Assembly (NCBI GenBank): GCA_030589715.1
Contig: JAUUVE010000048.1
Coordinates: forward strand, 1 to 10,181
DNA from: Desulfobacteraceae bacterium
GTDB lineage: Bacteria > Desulfobacterota > DSM-4660 > Desulfatiglandales > Desulfatiglandaceae
Direction of reading: 5' to 3'
DNA: 10,181 bases
The notes under the pieces were generated by a model that was given only the letters and a program-made list of their open reading frames with translations, made no database searches and was not told the DNA's origin. Position numbers and translations under genes: made by a program. The stretch's first letter is position 1; each line of letters starts with the position of its first letter. Shown piece by piece: positions 1-6,401 of the stretch.

Positions 1-49
1 CGGGTTTTATTCGGAAATCTTCAATGGACTGGTACCGCTTGTTTTTTTG

Positions 50-82
50 AATCCGCAATCCAAAATCCGCAATCCAAAATCG
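50..82 (+). repeat. Heptad tandem repeat array downstream of dapA
   Basis: Plus-strand units are AATCCGC (50-56), AATCCAA (57-63), AATCCGC (64-70), AATCCAA (71-77) and a partial AATCG (78-82). The two unit types alternate, so a 14-nt period sits on a 7-nt one. On the coding strand of the operon it reads as GATTNNG units, without the in-unit TGA of the other arrays in this window. It starts about 28 nt beyond the dapA stop. Confidence 0.85.
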
Positions 83-85
83 TGG

Positions 86-106
86 CTGAACGGACTTTCC
101 GTTCAG
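86..106. other. Perfect 9-bp hairpin just after dapA
   Basis: The arms CTGAACGGA (86-94) and TCCGTTCAG (98-106) are exact reverse complements with a 3-nt loop. It begins four bases beyond the dapA stop. A run of U immediately after the stem is missing in the direction of dapA transcription (CCACGATTTTGG follows), so it is not a standard intrinsic terminator. It may be a weak terminator or a 3' end that protects the mRNA. Confidence 0.6.
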
Positions 107-109
107 ACA

Positions 110-982
110 CTAGATAAGGCCGTAATCCTGAAGCGCCTTTTTGAGCTTCTCCAAATTGGCGGGGGCCATTGGAACAAGCGGCAGCCTCATCTCACCGCCG
201 ATTTTCCCCATAAGTGCCAAAGAGGTCTTAACCGGGATCGGGTTTGTTTCGTAAAACATGGCCTGGCACAGGGGAAAGAGACGGTAAAAGAGCTCTTTGG
301 CCCGTTCCACATTTCCCTCTTCCCAGGCACTAACCAGCTCTGCGGTGTCCTTGGGGACAATATTGGCGACCACTGAGACGACCCCTTTTCCGCCTAGCGA
401 GAGGACCGGCAGTGTTACATTGTCGTCTCCTGAGAGGAGCGTGATATTGTCCCCTGCCAACTTGACGATCTCGGCCATTTGGGCAAGGTTACCCGATGCC
501 TCTTTGAGGGCTACCACCTCAGGGAGCCCTGCCAGGCGAGCCACGGTCTCAGGAAGCATGTTGAGGCCGGTCCGGCCAGGCACGTTATATAGGACCTGGG
601 GTAAAGGCACGGCCTCTGCAATTGCCTTAAAATGCTGGTAAAGTCCTTCCTGGGTAGGTTTATTATAATAAGGGGTTACCTGGAGGGTGCCATCTGCACC
701 TACCTTCTTGGCATGCCCGGTCAGCTCGATGGCTTCGCTGGTGCTGTTACCGCCGGTACCTGCGATTACAGGGATCCTCTTGTTTACGGCCTCCACGGCG
801 ATATCAATGACCCGGGCATGTTCCTTCATATCCAGGGTGGCGGATTCTCCGGTTGTGCCACAAGGCACGATGGCGCTTGTCCCGTTTTCGATCTGAAACT
901 CTATCAATTCTCGATAGGCTTCCTCGTCCACTTTTCCTTCTTTGAAAGGGGTCACGATGGCGACAATAGATCCTTTAAACAT
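110..982 (-). CDS. dapA: 4-hydroxy-tetrahydrodipicolinate synthase (DapA)
   Basis: Condenses pyruvate with L-aspartate semialdehyde, the first committed step of the diaminopimelate/lysine pathway, in the cytoplasm. At 290 residues it is close to E. coli DapA (292). It is a complete TIM-barrel aldolase: Thr43-Thr44 in CGTTGE (41-46), Tyr106 in TPYYNKP, Tyr132, Arg137 in NVPGRTG, and the Schiff-base lysine Lys160 in VALKEASG. The conserved NPIPVK lies at 247-252. The open frame extends 20 codons further upstream, but those residues do not fit the family; the chosen ATG has GGGAGG (988-993) 5 nt upstream and begins with the typical MFKGSIVAIVTPF. It is the last gene of the visible run, 136 nt after dapF, the longest junction here, so it could have its own promoter, although I cannot identify one. 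Confidence 0.97.
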   Translation of the reverse strand: MFKGSIVAIVTPFKEGKVDEEAYRELIEFQIENGTSAIVPCGTTGESATLDMKEHARVIDIAVEAVNKRIPVIAGTGGNSTSEAIELTGHAKKVGADGTLQVTPYYNKPTQEGLYQHFKAIAEAVPLPQVLYNVPGRTGLNMLPETVARLAGLPEVVALKEASGNLAQMAEIVKLAGDNITLLSGDDNVTLPVLSLGGKGVVSVVANIVPKDTAELVSAWEEGNVERAKELFYRLFPLCQAMFYETNPIPVKTSLALMGKIGGEMRLPLVPMAPANLEKLKKALQDYGLI

Positions 983-1118
983 GATAACCTCCCATTTAGA
1001 GTTTCTTGTGTTAAAAGGATTGACTTGAACCCAAAAGACCAAGAACGTAATGGCTTTTAAGAAAACGTTTTTGGCCCCTGATCCTCTATCTTGTTGTGTT
1101 TCTGCTGTTTTTCAATCG
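983..1118. other. dapF-dapA intergenic region
   Basis: These 136 nt hold the dapA ribosome binding site, one end of a heptad array, and a 10-nt palindrome AAAACGTTTT (1062-1071). I looked for a -35/-10 pair on the coding strand. TTGGTC and TTGGGT occur, but no good -10 follows at 16-18 nt. I see no lysine riboswitch core. Confidence 0.5.
988..993 (-). promoter_or_regulatory. Shine-Dalgarno that fixes the dapA start
   Basis: GGGAGG on the coding strand lies 5 nt before the ATG at 980-982. It is one of the strongest ribosome binding sites in the window and supports the internal start over the reading that begins 60 nt upstream. Confidence 0.8.
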
Positions 1119-1132
1119 TCAATTTTCAATCC
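1112..1132 (+). repeat. Heptad repeat array spanning the dapF stop
   Basis: Plus-strand units are TCAATCG (1112-1118), TCAATTT (1119-1125) and TCAATCC (1126-1132). On the coding strand these read GGATTGA, AAATTGA and CGATTGA. The middle unit supplies the dapF stop codon TGA (1119-1121). Confidence 0.85.
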
Positions 1133-1955
1133 TATAGATGGCCTCTTTATGGAGCCGGGCCTGGTAAATCACCGAGGTATTCCCTTCGAGCCAGACCTGT
1201 TCAAAAGAGGTGTTTTCTCGCTTGAAGTGAATAGTCAATTCCTCCCCCCCTCTGGTCTTCACCCTGACAGGGGAGCTTACCTTCTCCCGGATGGAGGCCA
1301 CGAGGGCGCAGGCGATTGCCCCGGTGCCACATGCCAAGGTCTCATCCTCAACGCCCCTCTCATATGTCCTGATCTCCAGTTCACCGGGGCCGATTCTCCT
1401 CATGAAGTTGGCATTGGTTCCCTCCGGCGAGAAACGACTGTGGCACCGAATAGATCTGCCCTGTTCCCTGACCGGATGGGTTGAAAGCTCTCTTACGCCA
1501 ATCACCACATGTGGGACTCCGGTATTGATAAAATCGCAGCTCTTCCAACCTGGTTGGTAATCTATATCCAGATCCATGGAGAGGTTCCCGGGTCTCGGCA
1601 TAAGGACCTTTACCATACGTCCTTTGACCTCAGCGGAAACAGGTCCCGCCAAGGTCTCAAAGGTCATTTTCGGGCCAGTGATTCCCTTTAAGTAGGCGAA
1701 ACGGGAGACGCAGCGCCCACCGTTACCGCACATTTCTACCTCCCCACCATCTGCGTTAAAGAAACGCCAACCAAAGTCGTACCGATCCGATCCAACCACG
1801 AAAATTGTACCATCCGCACCCACAGACTCCTTGCGCCTGCAGGCGCTCTCCACCAAAGGACCCATCTCTTCATCCTTGATTTGTCCATCCCTGTTGTCGA
1901 TTAGGATAAAATCGTTTCCGCTGCCGCTCATTTTCCAGAATTCGATAGGTTCCAT
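1119..1955 (-). CDS. dapF: Diaminopimelate epimerase (DapF)
   Basis: Cofactor-independent racemase that converts LL- to meso-diaminopimelate, the form used by LysA and for peptidoglycan. At 278 residues it is close to the usual 274. Both catalytic cysteines are present in their motifs: Cys76 in MCGNGGRC and Cys209 in ETLACGTGA. The N-terminal SGSGNDF (10-16) and NTGVPH (144-149) are also intact, so the enzyme should be active. The frame can be read back to a GTG at 1985 directly after the lysA stop (10 more residues); I prefer the ATG because MEPIEFWKMSGSGNDF matches the normal N-terminus. An AGGAG lies only 2 nt before it and AGAGGA 15 nt before it, so the start is less certain than the product. 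The last ten or so residues (HKEAIYRIEN) run past the usual family end and stop inside a heptad repeat. Confidence 0.95.
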   Translation of the reverse strand: MEPIEFWKMSGSGNDFILIDNRDGQIKDEEMGPLVESACRRKESVGADGTIFVVGSDRYDFGWRFFNADGGEVEMCGNGGRCVSRFAYLKGITGPKMTFETLAGPVSAEVKGRMVKVLMPRPGNLSMDLDIDYQPGWKSCDFINTGVPHVVIGVRELSTHPVREQGRSIRCHSRFSPEGTNANFMRRIGPGELEIRTYERGVEDETLACGTGAIACALVASIREKVSSPVRVKTRGGEELTIHFKRENTSFEQVWLEGNTSVIYQARLHKEAIYRIEN

Positions 1956-1985
1956 GTCTCCTAGCCTGGTTCCTCTTTGTCCCAC

Positions 1986-3248
1986 TCAATTCATCTTCAA
2001 GAAATCCGGGATTGTCTCGCCCTTGACCAGATCTTCAAAGGTCTCTCTCTCCCTTATGGTATAGAAACGGTCTCCCTTGACCATCACCTCGCAGGCCCTC
2101 GGCCTTGAGTTATAATTCGAGGCCATGCTAAACCCGTAAGCCCCTGCACTCATAATGGCCAATAACTCACCCTGCCGGCATGATTCTATTTCCCTTCCCT
2201 TTGCAAAGAAATCCCCGGATTCGCAGATTGGGCCGACTATATCGGCCTTGACCTTCTCGCGGTCTGCCTTCTTGACGGGCTGAATCATGTGATACGAATC
2301 GTAAAGGCAGGGTCGCATTAGATCATTCATGGCCGCATCCACTATAAAAAACATCTTCTCCCTTGCGGGCTTGGTATAGAGCACCTTTGTCACCAAGATT
2401 CCTCCATTTCCCATAATTACGCGGCCAGGCTCCAGGATCAGGGTCAGGTCCGAGGTTCGGAGCCCTTTTTTGATAGCGGCGGCATATTCTCTTGGATGAG
2501 GAGGTTCTTCCCTGTCATAGGTGATCCCCAGGCCTCCCCCGAGGTCCAGGTAATTGATCTTTATTCCAGCCTCCTCAAGCTCCCCAATCAGCCCATTGAG
2601 TTTGCCAAGTGCGTCCACAAAGGGGCTTACCTGGGTCAACTGAGATCCTATGTGGCAAGAGACCCCGGAGATTTCAAGGTTCTCCAGATTTGCTGCCAAA
2701 GAGTATTGCTCAAGCGCGTCATCTATATCGATTCCGAACTTATTCTCCCGTAGACCCGTGGAGATATAGGGGTGGGTCTTTGGGTCCACATCCGGGTTGA
2801 CCCGGATGGTGATCCTTGCCTTCTTTGATAACCTTCCGGATATCTCATTGAGTTTCAAGATCTCGAGTGGAGACTCGGCGTTAAACATGAGGATATCCGA
2901 ACGGAGGGCATACTCAAGGTCTTCGGTCTGTTTGCCTACTCCGGAATATACTATTTTGTTGGGTTCCACTCCTGCCTTGAGTGCCCGGTAGAGCTCCCCC
3001 CCGGAGACAATATCCATGCCCCCGCCTTCCAGGGCAAAAAGCCTTAGTATGGCAATATTAGAATTGGCTTTGACGGAATAACAGGTCAAGTGTTTCATGC
3101 CGTCAAAGGCATGATCAAGGGCCCTGAAGTGCTTCCTCAAGGTGGCATGGGAGTAAAGGTAGAAGGGTGTGCCTACCTCGGTTGCCATTTCAGCAACAGG
3201 CACATCTTCACAGTAGAGCTCGTTTTCTTTGTAGTGAAAATGGTGCAT
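1986..3248 (-). CDS. lysA: Diaminopimelate decarboxylase (LysA)
   Basis: PLP enzyme that decarboxylates meso-diaminopimelate to L-lysine, the last step of the pathway. 420 residues, normal for the family, with an alanine-racemase-like barrel followed by a beta domain. Visible residues: the PLP lysine Lys60 in CYSVKANSN, HIGSQ (199-203), the glycine loop GGGLG (237-241), EPGR (273-276), Cys342 in CESGD, and AGAYGFSMASNYNSRPR (368-384). The frame stays open for 24 more codons to a TTG at 3320, but that segment is translated heptad repeat. MHHFHYKENELYCEDVP is the typical N-terminus, so the ATG at 3246-3248 is chosen. No Shine-Dalgarno precedes it; the upstream bases are AATCAAAAA and repeat units. 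The stop lies in a single repeat-like unit (TCAATTC on the plus strand, 1986-1992). dapF follows 30 nt later. Confidence 0.95.
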   Translation of the reverse strand: MHHFHYKENELYCEDVPVAEMATEVGTPFYLYSHATLRKHFRALDHAFDGMKHLTCYSVKANSNIAILRLFALEGGGMDIVSGGELYRALKAGVEPNKIVYSGVGKQTEDLEYALRSDILMFNAESPLEILKLNEISGRLSKKARITIRVNPDVDPKTHPYISTGLRENKFGIDIDDALEQYSLAANLENLEISGVSCHIGSQLTQVSPFVDALGKLNGLIGELEEAGIKINYLDLGGGLGITYDREEPPHPREYAAAIKKGLRTSDLTLILEPGRVIMGNGGILVTKVLYTKPAREKMFFIVDAAMNDLMRPCLYDSYHMIQPVKKADREKVKADIVGPICESGDFFAKGREIESCRQGELLAIMSAGAYGFSMASNYNSRPRACEVMVKGDRFYTIRERETFEDLVKGETIPDFLKMN

Positions 3249-3253
3249 TTTTT

Positions 3254-3288
3254 GATTGTCGATTGATGATTGATGATTGCTGATTGTC
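3254..3288 (+). repeat. Heptad repeat array upstream of lysA, inverted orientation
   Basis: Five plus-strand units: GATTGTC (3254-3260), GATTGAT (3261-3267), GATTGAT (3268-3274), GATTGCT (3275-3281) and GATTGTC (3282-3288). This is the longest array in the window. On the operon coding strand it reads CAATC units, the opposite of the arrays at the gene ends. It ends 5 nt before the lysA ATG and takes the place where a ribosome binding site would be. Confidence 0.9.
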
Positions 3289-3330
3289 GTTCTAAGAGTC
3301 AGGCCTTTTTTGATAATCAATAATCAATCG
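3260..3330 (-). promoter_or_regulatory. Possible long hairpin in the lipoprotein-lysA junction
   Basis: The array at 3260-3277 and the one at 3313-3330 are reverse complements over 18 positions with two mismatches, separated by about 35 nt. In the mRNA this would form a long A/U-rich stem that contains the lipoprotein stop codon in its first arm and ends about 11 nt before the lysA ATG. It could influence lysA translation or mRNA cleavage, but no function is shown by the sequence. Confidence 0.4.
3313..3330 (+). repeat. Heptad repeat array spanning the lipoprotein stop
   Basis: Plus-strand units TCAATAA (3317-3323) and TCAATCG (3324-3330), with a partial ATAA before them. On the coding strand they read CGATTGA and TTATTGA. 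The second unit provides the stop TGA (3317-3319) of the lipoprotein gene. Confidence 0.75.
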
Positions 3331-3766
3331 TAAGCTTTGCCCTAGTGGATGGGGCTCCTACTGCCCCATCCGTTCCAATCAGTCGGACCTCAAAGAAGTG
3401 GATTCCTTTCGTATCTACGCCCGGGACCGGACAGTAGAATTCCTTCTCTGTTATCACCTCTCCTTTTATTACTTTGAAGCCTCCGTACTCGATGGGGCAC
3501 TCCTCACACGGTGCATCTTTTTTAGGGTACCGGGCATGATAGACCCTGCAGCCTATAACGTCGCCACCCTCTCGGGCTCTCCCCTGAGGACCGACTACGC
3601 TGCCCCTCAAGACCACGGCCCCCTTTTCCCATCCGGCCTTTAACTTGGCCACCCTCAGGGGCATGACCCTTTCGGGCAAGAAGGGAGGGGCCTTCTTACC
3701 GCAGGTGACCAATGCCAGGAGGATTACCCCCAAGGTGACAAGAAGAATCCCTTCCCGATATCTCAA
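3317..3766 (-). CDS. Predicted lipoprotein of unknown function
   Basis: I do not recognise a specific function. From the TTG start it encodes 149 residues: Arg-containing n-region, hydrophobic stretch about residues 7-20, and a lipobox LVTC with Cys22 as the likely lipidated residue (Thr at -1 is less common than Gly, Ala or Ser). The mature start CGKKAPPFLPE resembles the CGxKGP motif of LptM/YifL-type lipoproteins. The rest looks beta-rich, with HFFEVRLIGTDGAVGAPS (123-140) like the last strands of a fibronectin type III fold, and four more cysteines (73, 87, 90, 112), two as CEEC. The TTG overlaps the argH stop by 4 nt, and AGGAG (3775-3779) lies 8 nt upstream inside argH; the frame is open to 3871, but that part is antisense-like overlap with argH and puts the signal peptide inside the protein. 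In E. coli yifL also lies next to dapF, so the position between argH and lysA may be an old association. Confidence 0.82.
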   Translation of the reverse strand: MRYREGILLVTLGVILLALVTCGKKAPPFLPERVMPLRVAKLKAGWEKGAVVLRGSVVGPQGRAREGGDVIGCRVYHARYPKKDAPCEECPIEYGGFKVIKGEVITEKEFYCPVPGVDTKGIHFFEVRLIGTDGAVGAPSTRAKLTIDY

Positions 3767-5142
3767 GCTTCCAGCTCCTGTCTGGCCCTCTCTAAGTTTT
3801 TCTTCACAATTTCCGGGCTTGTACCACCGGGGATGTTCCTCCTCTTGGGGGACGACATTGGATCGAGCCATTCATAGACATCCTGTTCGATCTGCCTGGT
3901 AAAGCCCTTCATCTCATCAAGTGTCAGATCAGAGAGCTCTTTTTCCCGCTCAAGCGCAAAAAGGACCATTTCTCCTACGATTTCATGGGCCTTACGAAAG
4001 GATATGCCTTTTAAGGTCAGATAATCGGCCAGATCAGTGGCCACCAGAACCCCCTCTTGCGTAGCCTCCCTTAGCCGTTCGCCATTAAAGGAGATTGCCC
4101 CAAGGAGCCTGCTCATCACCCCCAGACAGATCTCCACGGTATCTGTTGCGTCAAAGAGGGCCTCCTTGTCCTCCTGCGTATCTTTGTTATAGGCAAGGGG
4201 AAGTCCCTTCATGGTAGTCAGGAGGGAGATGAGGTGGCCGTAAACCCGGCCAGTCTTCCCCCTGATCAGTTCCGGTACATCAGGATTTTTCTTCTGCGGC
4301 ATGATACTGCTGCCGGTGCAAAAGGCGTCGGATATGGTGATGAAATCGAACTCCCGGCTTGACCAGATTATGAGCTCTTCACTCAGGCGACTAAGGTGCA
4401 TCATCAACACCGAGGCATTGAAGAGGAACTCCAAGGCAAAATCCCTGTCACTTACGGCATCCATACTGTTTTCACTGAGCCTATCAAACCCCAGTTCCTT
4501 GGCCACCATCTCGCGGTCCAGATCAAAGGTGGTGCCAGCCAGGGCAGCACTGCCCAAGGGGAGGACATTAACCCTGGGGAGGGACTCCTGAAACCGCTTC
4601 AGATCCCTTTTGAGCATCTCATGGAATGCATGCAAATGATGAGCCAAGAGCACAGGCTGGGCCCGCTGAAGATGGGTATAGCCGGGCATTATCAGGTCGA
4701 AATTCTCTTCTGCAAGTGTGATTAGGGCAAGTTGTGTCTTCTTGATCAAATCAATCACGACATGAATGGCATCCCTGATGTAAAGACGGATGTCCAGGGC
4801 CACCTGGTCATTCCGGCTCCTGCCGGTGTGGAGCTTTTCGCCCACTACACCGATCTTGTCTATCAGTACGTCTTCTATAAGGCTGTGAATATCTTCGTAG
4901 TCGTCATGAAAGGATACTTCGCCCCGCTCTATTTCCCTTTTTATTTCTCCGAGGGCCTCTATGATCTCCAACGCCTCTTCCTCAGCTATTATGCCCTGGT
5001 TTGCCAACATCCGGCAATGGGCTATGCTACCCTCTATATCCTGGGCATAGAGACGGCGATCAAAGCCGATAGAAGCATTGAATCTATCTACCAGCCTGTC
5101 GGTCTCCTCTCGGAAACGACCTCCCCAAACCTTTTGTGCCAT
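3763..5142 (-). CDS. argH: Argininosuccinate lyase (ArgH)
   Basis: Splits argininosuccinate into arginine and fumarate, the last step of arginine synthesis; a tetramer of the fumarase/aspartase superfamily in the cytoplasm. 459 residues, full length. Signature elements in order: KVWGGRF near the start, TGRSRND (106-112), YTHLQRAQP (155-163) with the catalytic His157, and GSSIMPQKKNPD (277-288), the flexible loop with the catalytic serine. The C-terminal SPKRRNIPGGTSP (431-443) is typical for the family. The ATG is preceded by GAGGGG at 6 nt spacing, and this Shine-Dalgarno overlaps the argG stop codon (TGAGGGG). The stop overlaps the lipoprotein start. Confidence 0.98.
   Translation of the reverse strand: MAQKVWGGRFREETDRLVDRFNASIGFDRRLYAQDIEGSIAHCRMLANQGIIAEEEALEIIEALGEIKREIERGEVSFHDDYEDIHSLIEDVLIDKIGVVGEKLHTGRSRNDQVALDIRLYIRDAIHVVIDLIKKTQLALITLAEENFDLIMPGYTHLQRAQPVLLAHHLHAFHEMLKRDLKRFQESLPRVNVLPLGSAALAGTTFDLDREMVAKELGFDRLSENSMDAVSDRDFALEFLFNASVLMMHLSRLSEELIIWSSREFDFITISDAFCTGSSIMPQKKNPDVPELIRGKTGRVYGHLISLLTTMKGLPLAYNKDTQEDKEALFDATDTVEICLGVMSRLLGAISFNGERLREATQEGVLVATDLADYLTLKGISFRKAHEIVGEMVLFALEREKELSDLTLDEMKGFTRQIEQDVYEWLDPMSSPKRRNIPGGTSPEIVKKNLERARQELEA
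3775..3779 (-). promoter_or_regulatory. Shine-Dalgarno that fixes the lipoprotein TTG start
   Basis: AGGAG on the coding strand, within the last codons of argH, lies 8 nt before the TTG at 3764-3766. With the TTGA stop/start overlap this suggests translational coupling to argH and places the hydrophobic signal at the very N-terminus. Confidence 0.7.
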
Positions 5143-5148
5143 ACTCAG

Positions 5149-5154
5149 CCCCTC
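5149..5154 (-). promoter_or_regulatory. argH Shine-Dalgarno overlapping the argG stop
   Basis: GAGGGG shares bases with the argG stop TGA (5153-5155) and lies 6 nt before the argH ATG. Ribosomes finishing argG sit directly on the argH initiation site, which fits coupled translation of these consecutive enzymes. Confidence 0.7.
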
Positions 5155-6370
5155 ATGAACCCTTCCGACCCTGCCGCAACAGTTGGGCTATCTTGAGGCG
5201 CAGGCCATTTAGTCGTATGAATCCTTCAGCATCCTTTTGGTTGTATACCACATCCTCCTCGAATGTGGCAAAGTCCGGGTGGTAGAGGCTTGTATCGGAT
5301 TTTCTTCCCACCACTATGCAGTTCCCTTTATAGAGCTTCAGTCTGACAACACCGTTTACGTTCTTCTGGGTTTCATTTATTAATCTCTGTAACATCTCCC
5401 TTTCAGGGGAGAACCAGTCGCCGTTGTAAATCATTTCTGAGTAGCGGGGTACCAGTCCGTCCCGGATGTGCATGACCTCCCTATCTAAGGTGATCGACTC
5501 CATGGCCATATGGGCCACCCTTAGGATGGTACCCCCTGGTGTCTCATATACTCCTCTTGATTTCATGCCCACGTAGCGATTTTCCACCATGTCCACACGA
5601 CCGATCCCATTTTGGCCCCCCAGCTCATTCAACAGGGCCAAGAGGTCCGCGGGTCCCATGGCCTCTCCGTTTACAGAGACGGGATTGCCTTCCTTGAACC
5701 CTATTTCAATATATGCGGGCTTGTCGGGTGCCTTCTCGGGAGATACAGAGAGGACAAACATCTCCTCCGGGGGCTCGCTCCAGATGTCTTCAAGAATCCC
5801 GCCCTCAAAACTGATATGCAACAGGTTGCGGTCACTGGAGTAAGGCTTTTCCTTGGTCACAGGCACAGGGATGTCCCTGGAGCGGGCATATTCTATTAGA
5901 TCTTCCCTCCCTTTGAACTCCCATATCCTCCACGGAGCAATGATCTTGAGGCCTGGCTCTAAGGCCATGTAAGCCAGTTCAAACCTCACCTGATCATTGC
6001 CTTTTCCGGTTGCACCGTGGGAGACGGCATCTGCTTCCACCTTTCCGGCGGTCTCCACCTGGCCCCTGGCTATGAGCGGCCTGGCAAGGGATGTCCCCAT
6101 GAGGTATGTGGATTCATAAATGGCATTGGCCCGAAGGGCAGGGAATACAAAGTCCCGGACAAACTCCTCTCTTAGATCTTCCACAAAAACCTCATCCGCC
6201 CCGGTCTCGATGGCCTTCTCCTTTAGGCCGTGTAACTCCTCCCCTTGTCCCAAATCAGCGGCATAGGCCACCACAGGACATTCATAGGTCTCCTTCAGCC
6301 ATCTAAGGATTACAGAAGTATCCAGCCCCCCCGAATAGGCCAGTACGATCTTTCTGGTCTCTTTGCTCAA
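5153..6370 (-). CDS. argG: Argininosuccinate synthase (ArgG)
   Basis: Joins citrulline and aspartate using ATP to give argininosuccinate, the substrate of the next gene's product. 405 residues, the length of the common short bacterial type. The N-terminal ATP pyrophosphatase loop AYSGGLDTS is at 11-19. Further signatures are YLMGTSLARP (89-98), SHGATGKGNDQVRFE (117-131) and the C-terminal synthetase domain with KLYKGN and GRKSD. The start is TTG (MSKETRKIVLAYSGG); AGGGGAG at 6378-6384 lies 7 nt upstream, and no ATG in frame would keep the ATP loop. It follows argD by 17 nt. The carbamoyltransferase argF that makes its citrulline substrate is not in the window. Confidence 0.98.
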   Translation of the reverse strand: MSKETRKIVLAYSGGLDTSVILRWLKETYECPVVAYAADLGQGEELHGLKEKAIETGADEVFVEDLREEFVRDFVFPALRANAIYESTYLMGTSLARPLIARGQVETAGKVEADAVSHGATGKGNDQVRFELAYMALEPGLKIIAPWRIWEFKGREDLIEYARSRDIPVPVTKEKPYSSDRNLLHISFEGGILEDIWSEPPEEMFVLSVSPEKAPDKPAYIEIGFKEGNPVSVNGEAMGPADLLALLNELGGQNGIGRVDMVENRYVGMKSRGVYETPGGTILRVAHMAMESITLDREVMHIRDGLVPRYSEMIYNGDWFSPEREMLQRLINETQKNVNGVVRLKLYKGNCIVVGRKSDTSLYHPDFATFEEDVVYNQKDAEGFIRLNGLRLKIAQLLRQGRKGS

Positions 6371-6377
6371 ATCAGAT

Positions 6378-6384
6378 CTCCCCT
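6378..6384 (-). promoter_or_regulatory. Shine-Dalgarno for the argG TTG start
   Basis: AGGGGAG on the coding strand, 7 nt before TTG at 6368-6370. It is a strong site that makes the rare start codon credible. Confidence 0.75.
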
Positions 6385-6387
6385 ATT

Positions 6388-6401
6388 TCAATTTTCAATA
6401 C
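6388..6401 (+). repeat. Two heptad repeat units at the argD stop
   Basis: Plus-strand TCAATTT (6388-6394) and TCAATAC (6395-6401). The coding strand reads GTATTGA then AAATTGA, and the second unit gives the argD stop. The 12-nt ATTGAAAATTGA is identical to the end of dapF, so both proteins end in RIEN. Confidence 0.75.

Larger units (their letters stand above)
1..109. other. Intergenic DNA beyond dapA; no gene seen
   Basis: This stretch follows the dapA stop and runs off the window edge. It holds a short perfect hairpin (86-106) and a heptad repeat array (50-82), described separately. On the minus strand I see no start codon leading into a dapB-like N-terminus (a Rossmann motif such as VAVSGAAGRMG would be expected), and on the plus strand nothing that looks like a real protein. 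Any next gene must lie beyond position 1. Confidence 0.6.

Noticed and set aside
86..106. Intrinsic terminator after dapA
   Set aside because: The stem is perfect but no U-run follows immediately on the coding strand, so it is recorded only as a hairpin.
632..1060. Open frame of 142 codons on the plus strand across dapA
   Set aside because: It is antisense to a complete DapA and shows no domain; such frames arise from codon bias of the true gene.
983..1118. Lysine riboswitch upstream of dapA
   Set aside because: The gap is shorter than the roughly 170-nt aptamer, and I cannot find its conserved core or a terminator/anti-terminator pair.
3249..3320. N-terminal extension of lysA from a TTG at 3318-3320
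   Set aside because: The extra 24 residues are translated heptad repeat, and the family N-terminus begins at the ATG 3246-3248.
3254..3330. CRISPR-like array
   Set aside because: The units are only 7 nt with no spacers and the sequence is degenerate.
3767..3871. Longer reading of the lipoprotein gene overlapping argH by more than 100 nt
   Set aside because: It would bury the signal peptide 36 residues inside the protein; the TTG with AGGAG at 8 nt fits better.
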